DNA of 9,428 bases from an uncultured Bacteroidales bacterium. Lineage in GTDB: Bacteria; Bacteroidota; Bacteroidia; Bacteroidales; UBA932. Positions 7,113-9,428 of the stretch are shown here, piece after piece. The stretch spans positions 813 to 10,240 of the forward strand of contig CAJOJC010000062.1 of the NCBI GenBank assembly GCA_905234775.1, written 5' to 3'. Below the pieces are notes generated by a model, which saw nothing but the letters and a program-made list of their open reading frames with translations, ran no database searches and was not told the origin of the DNA. The first letter of the stretch is position 1. Every line of letters begins with the position of its first letter. Made by a program: the position numbers and the translations under genes.

Positions 7113-7465
7113 TGAAAGGGACGATCGAACTCAACGGGCTGAAATTCCACGCCTTCCACGGCTGCTTCGACCACGAGCGCGAGGAAGGTGGCGAGTATAT
7201 AGTCGATTTCTCGGCCGCCCTCGACATCGAGCGCGCTGCCCGGACGGACGATCTTGCCGACACCGTGGACCTGGCCGCCGTCTACGCACTTATCGACCGC
7301 GAGATGGAGCTGCCCTCGAACCTGATCGAGCATGTCGCCGCCCGAATCGCCGCCGCCGTTAAAAGCGAGTTCCCTCAGCTTCAGTCGGTAACCGTCAAAC
7401 TGACAAAGCTCTCCCCTCCCCTCCCCGGACCGGCCGAATCTTCCTCCGTTACCGTAACCCTATGA
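7109..7465 (+). CDS. folB: Dihydroneopterin aldolase FolB (catalytic Tyr replaced by Leu)
   Basis: A 118-residue protein of normal FolB length. The family converts 7,8-dihydroneopterin to 6-hydroxymethyl-7,8-dihydropterin and glycolaldehyde in folate synthesis, as a cytosolic octamer. Aligned by eye with the Staphylococcus aureus enzyme, the FHAFHG segment (13-18), Glu23 (active-site Glu22), Glu74 in NLIEHVA (pterin anchor) and Lys100 in LTKLSPPLPG (catalytic Lys100) are present. The active-site tyrosine of DTVxY (Tyr54 in S. aureus, Tyr53 in E. coli) is Leu55 here, codon CTG at 7271-7273. It may be a divergent aldolase, one with altered activity, or one using another residue. Two ATGs (7109 and 7112) both overlap the upstream stop; 7109 gives the 4-nt ATGA overlap seen at the next two junctions and was chosen, but 7112 is equally possible. 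The fold assignment is firm; unaltered activity is uncertain. Confidence 0.88.
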   Translation: MMKGTIELNGLKFHAFHGCFDHEREEGGEYIVDFSAALDIERAARTDDLADTVDLAAVYALIDREMELPSNLIEHVAARIAAAVKSEFPQLQSVTVKLTKLSPPLPGPAESSSVTVTL

Positions 7466-8694
7466 CCAAGATAGCGCTCATGACCCTGGGCTGCAAGCTC
7501 AACTACGCGGAGACCTCCACCTACGAAAGAGGCTTCCGCGCCGCCGGGCTAGAAGTCGTTCCCTACCGCCAGAGCGCAGATCTGTACCTGATCAACACCT
7601 GCTCCGTAACCGCGACCGCAGACCAGAAATCGCGCAACCTCATCCGCAGGGTCCACCGTGTAAACCCGGAGGCGAAGATAGTGGTCACCGGCTGTTCGGC
7701 CGAGCTGCGCCGCGCGGAAATCGAGGCGATCGAGGGCGTATGGAAGGTCTTCGGTTGCAATGAGAAAGCGAAGGTTGTCCCCGACTGCCTGGCCGGGCTC
7801 GGCTTCCCTGCCGCCGCCGTAACTGCCGATGCGGTTTTCGGCGCCTACAGTACGGGCGAGCGGACGCGAAGTTTTCTGAAGGTCCAGGACGGATGCGACA
7901 ACTACTGCAACTACTGTACAGTCCCCTATGCCAGGGGCGGCAGCCGCAATCTACCCGTCTGCGAATGCGTCCGAATGGCGCGTGAGATAGCCGCTCAGGG
8001 CGTGAAGGAAATCGTCCTTACCGGAGTCAATACCGGCGACTACGGAAAAACCACGGGCGAGAGTTTCCTGAGCCTGCTTCAGGCCCTTAACGAGGTCGAC
8101 GGAATCGAGCGCTACCGCATTTCGAGCATCGAACCCAATCTCCTGAGCGAAGAAATAATTGACTGGATAGCCTCCGGGACCAAATTCCAGCCCCATTTCC
8201 ACATCCCTCTCCAGACCGGATCGGATGTGCTGCTCGCTTCGATGGGCCGCCGCTATACTACCGCATTTTTCGCCGAAAAGCTGGCCTACATACGCCGGGC
8301 GATGGGCGACGGAGTCTTCTTCGGAATCGACGTGATGGTCGGTCTCCCGGGCGAGACGCCCGAACTGTTCGAGGAAACGGTCGCGTTTCTGGAGCAGATA
8401 CGTCCTGCGTTCATCCACGTCTTCCCCTACTCCCGCCGACCCGGAACTCCCGCGGCCGAAATGCCGGGCCAGATCGCCGAGGAAGAGAAAAAGCGCCGGG
8501 TCGCAGTCCTCGAAGAGCTCTGCGTCCGGCTCCACTCCGAGTTCGTCGCGTCCCAGAAGGGAACCCGAGTCAGCGTGCTCTTCGAATCGAAGGAAAAAGA
8601 CGAGACCATGGGCGGCTATTCCGGCAACTACATCAGGGTCACTCGACCCTACGACCCCGCCCTTTCGGGCAAAATAGTGGAGGTGACATTATGA
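7462..8694 (+). CDS. mtaB: tRNA (t6A37-C2)-methylthiotransferase MtaB
   Basis: A 410-residue radical-SAM methylthiotransferase that adds a methylthio group to C2 of t6A37 on tRNA, giving ms2t6A. The N-terminal MTTase domain has its three auxiliary-cluster cysteines: Cys11 (TLGCKLNYAET), Cys47 (NTCSVTATADQKSR) and Cys78 (VTGCSAELR). The radical-SAM CxxxCxxC motif is at Cys145, Cys149 and Cys152 (QDGCDNYCNYCTVPYARG). TGVNTGDY (about 192-199) and HIPLQTGSD are also conserved. A short TRAM-like RNA-binding segment closes the protein (about 355-410). TLGCKLNYAET and the overall length point to the MtaB/YqeV branch rather than MiaB (ms2i6A) or RimO (S12 Asp). Its substrate base is made by TsaD, encoded divergently about 5.7 kb away. 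ATGA overlaps at both ends suggest translational coupling with folB and the hydrolase gene. All expected metal ligands are present. Confidence 0.94.
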   Translation: MTKIALMTLGCKLNYAETSTYERGFRAAGLEVVPYRQSADLYLINTCSVTATADQKSRNLIRRVHRVNPEAKIVVTGCSAELRRAEIEAIEGVWKVFGCNEKAKVVPDCLAGLGFPAAAVTADAVFGAYSTGERTRSFLKVQDGCDNYCNYCTVPYARGGSRNLPVCECVRMAREIAAQGVKEIVLTGVNTGDYGKTTGESFLSLLQALNEVDGIERYRISSIEPNLLSEEIIDWIASGTKFQPHFHIPLQTGSDVLLASMGRRYTTAFFAEKLAYIRRAMGDGVFFGIDVMVGLPGETPELFEETVAFLEQIRPAFIHVFPYSRRPGTPAAEMPGQIAEEEKKRRVAVLEELCVRLHSEFVASQKGTRVSVLFESKEKDETMGGYSGNYIRVTRPYDPALSGKIVEVTL

Positions 8695-9428
8695 GCGGAG
8701 CGAAACTTACTTTTCTCGGGACGGGGACCTCTCAGGGCATCCCAATCATCGCATGCGACTGCCCGGTCTGCACCTCCCCCGACCCGCGCGACAAACGCCT
8801 TCGCGCCTCTGCCCTCGTGGAGTACGGCGGGCTTACGATAGTCGTCGACTGCGGCCCCGATTTCCGCCTCCAGATGCTCCGCCTGGGCGTGCACCACATC
8901 GACGCCGTCCTTCTAACCCACAACCATAAAGACCACACCGGAGGCCTTGACGAGCTCCGTTCGTTCAACCTGATGGAGCGAAAACCGGTCAACATTTACT
9001 GCGAACCCTACGTAGAGCACTCCATGCGGCAGGAATACAGCTACGCCTTCGCCGAGCCGCGCTACCCCGGATCGCCGGAATGGAGGGTCCACAACATCGA
9101 CGGTCATCACCCCTTCAAGGTCCATTCAAACGCCGCAGAGCCAACCCTCGTCTGGGTATCCGGAAAGGGCTATCACTACGAGCGTCCGTCCTTCGACGGG
9201 CCCGTACCGGAAGTGGAGATTATCCCCATCCAGGGCTGGCACCACAAACAAAAAGGCCTGTCGGTCCTCGGATACCGTTTCGGAGATATCGCGTATCTGA
9301 CGGATATGAATCTGATCGAAGAAAGTGAGTTTGAGAAGTTGCGAGGCCTCAAAGCCGTCACCATCAACTGCGTCAAGCGCACTCCGCACTTCTCCCATTT
9401 CTCCCTCGACGAAGCCCTCGCCTTCTTC
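8691..9428 (+). CDS. PhnP-like MBL-fold metallo-hydrolase (C-terminal end cut)
   Basis: The first 246 residues of a metallo-beta-lactamase-fold hydrolase; the frame is open to the window end, and judging by homologues only a few residues are missing. It opens with LTFLGTGTSQGIP (6-18), followed by CDCPVC (Cys22, Cys24, Cys27), which matches the structural zinc cysteines of PhnP. The catalytic metal motif is HNHKDH (His77, His79, Asp81, His82). Further likely ligands are His184 or His185 (GWHHKQ), Asp205 (LTDMN) and His236 (HFSHFS). E. coli PhnP cleaves phosphoribosyl 1,2-cyclic phosphate in phosphonate breakdown, but no phn gene is nearby and the central region (about 105-175) diverges, so the substrate is open: a cyclic phosphodiester or a nucleotide are candidates. 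The start overlaps the mtaB stop by 4 nt. The fold and PhnP-like subfamily are clear; the substrate is unknown. Confidence 0.88.
   Translation, partial: MSGAKLTFLGTGTSQGIPIIACDCPVCTSPDPRDKRLRASALVEYGGLTIVVDCGPDFRLQMLRLGVHHIDAVLLTHNHKDHTGGLDELRSFNLMERKPVNIYCEPYVEHSMRQEYSYAFAEPRYPGSPEWRVHNIDGHHPFKVHSNAAEPTLVWVSGKGYHYERPSFDGPVPEVEIIPIQGWHHKQKGLSVLGYRFGDIAYLTDMNLIEESEFEKLRGLKAVTINCVKRTPHFSHFSLDEALAFF

Noticed and set aside
8427..8897. Small leftward open frames overlapping the mtaB end and hydrolase start
   Set aside because: They are antisense to conserved motifs (TRAM-like region, CxCxxC and HxHxDH) and carry no similarity I recognise.
1..9428. CRISPR array, tRNA/rRNA genes, insertion sequence or phage/defence module
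   Set aside because: No tandem spaced repeats, cloverleaf-like sequence, transposase or terminal inverted repeat was seen; nearly every base is accounted for by conserved housekeeping genes.

Overview
The window reads as a chromosomal housekeeping segment from a Bacteroidota bacterium, most likely a fairly GC-rich member of the Bacteroidales. Three things support this. The TsaD, TamB, FAD-oxidoreductase and RsmI-like proteins resemble the Bacteroidales forms of their families (for example the SGGNSQ motif in TsaD). The only intergenic region carries promoter elements of the Bacteroidota TAnnTTTG type. Shine-Dalgarno sequences are essentially absent. The genus cannot be decided from the sequence alone. 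No mobile element, CRISPR array, rRNA or tRNA gene was seen.

Layout: two genes run leftward (1-1761), a 51-bp divergent intergenic region follows (1762-1812), and five genes run rightward (1813-9428). The leftward unit is tsaD, then a large FAD-dependent oxidoreductase cut by the left edge. The tsaD reading frame is broken near 1466-1476 by what looks like a 16-nt deletion relative to the family. The rightward unit is tamB, an RsmI/YraL-like SAM methyltransferase, folB, mtaB, and a PhnP-like metallo-beta-lactamase-fold hydrolase cut by the right edge. Every rightward junction overlaps by 1 or 4 nt, so these genes look like one translationally coupled operon. There is no gene-free stretch longer than 51 bp.

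Functions: TamB is an inner-membrane-anchored AsmA-like protein for outer-membrane biogenesis. FolB belongs to folate synthesis. TsaD makes t6A37 on tRNA, and MtaB converts t6A37 to ms2t6A37, so consecutive steps of one tRNA modification are transcribed from opposite sides of the same small divergent promoter region. The remaining genes are an orphan methyltransferase and an orphan phosphodiesterase-like hydrolase.

The points most worth a second look are: (i) the almost perfectly symmetric bidirectional promoter, with very short or absent 5' leaders on both sides; (ii) the frameshifted, normally essential tsaD; and (iii) a FolB in which the catalytic tyrosine position is occupied by leucine. 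No obviously new multi-gene system was found.
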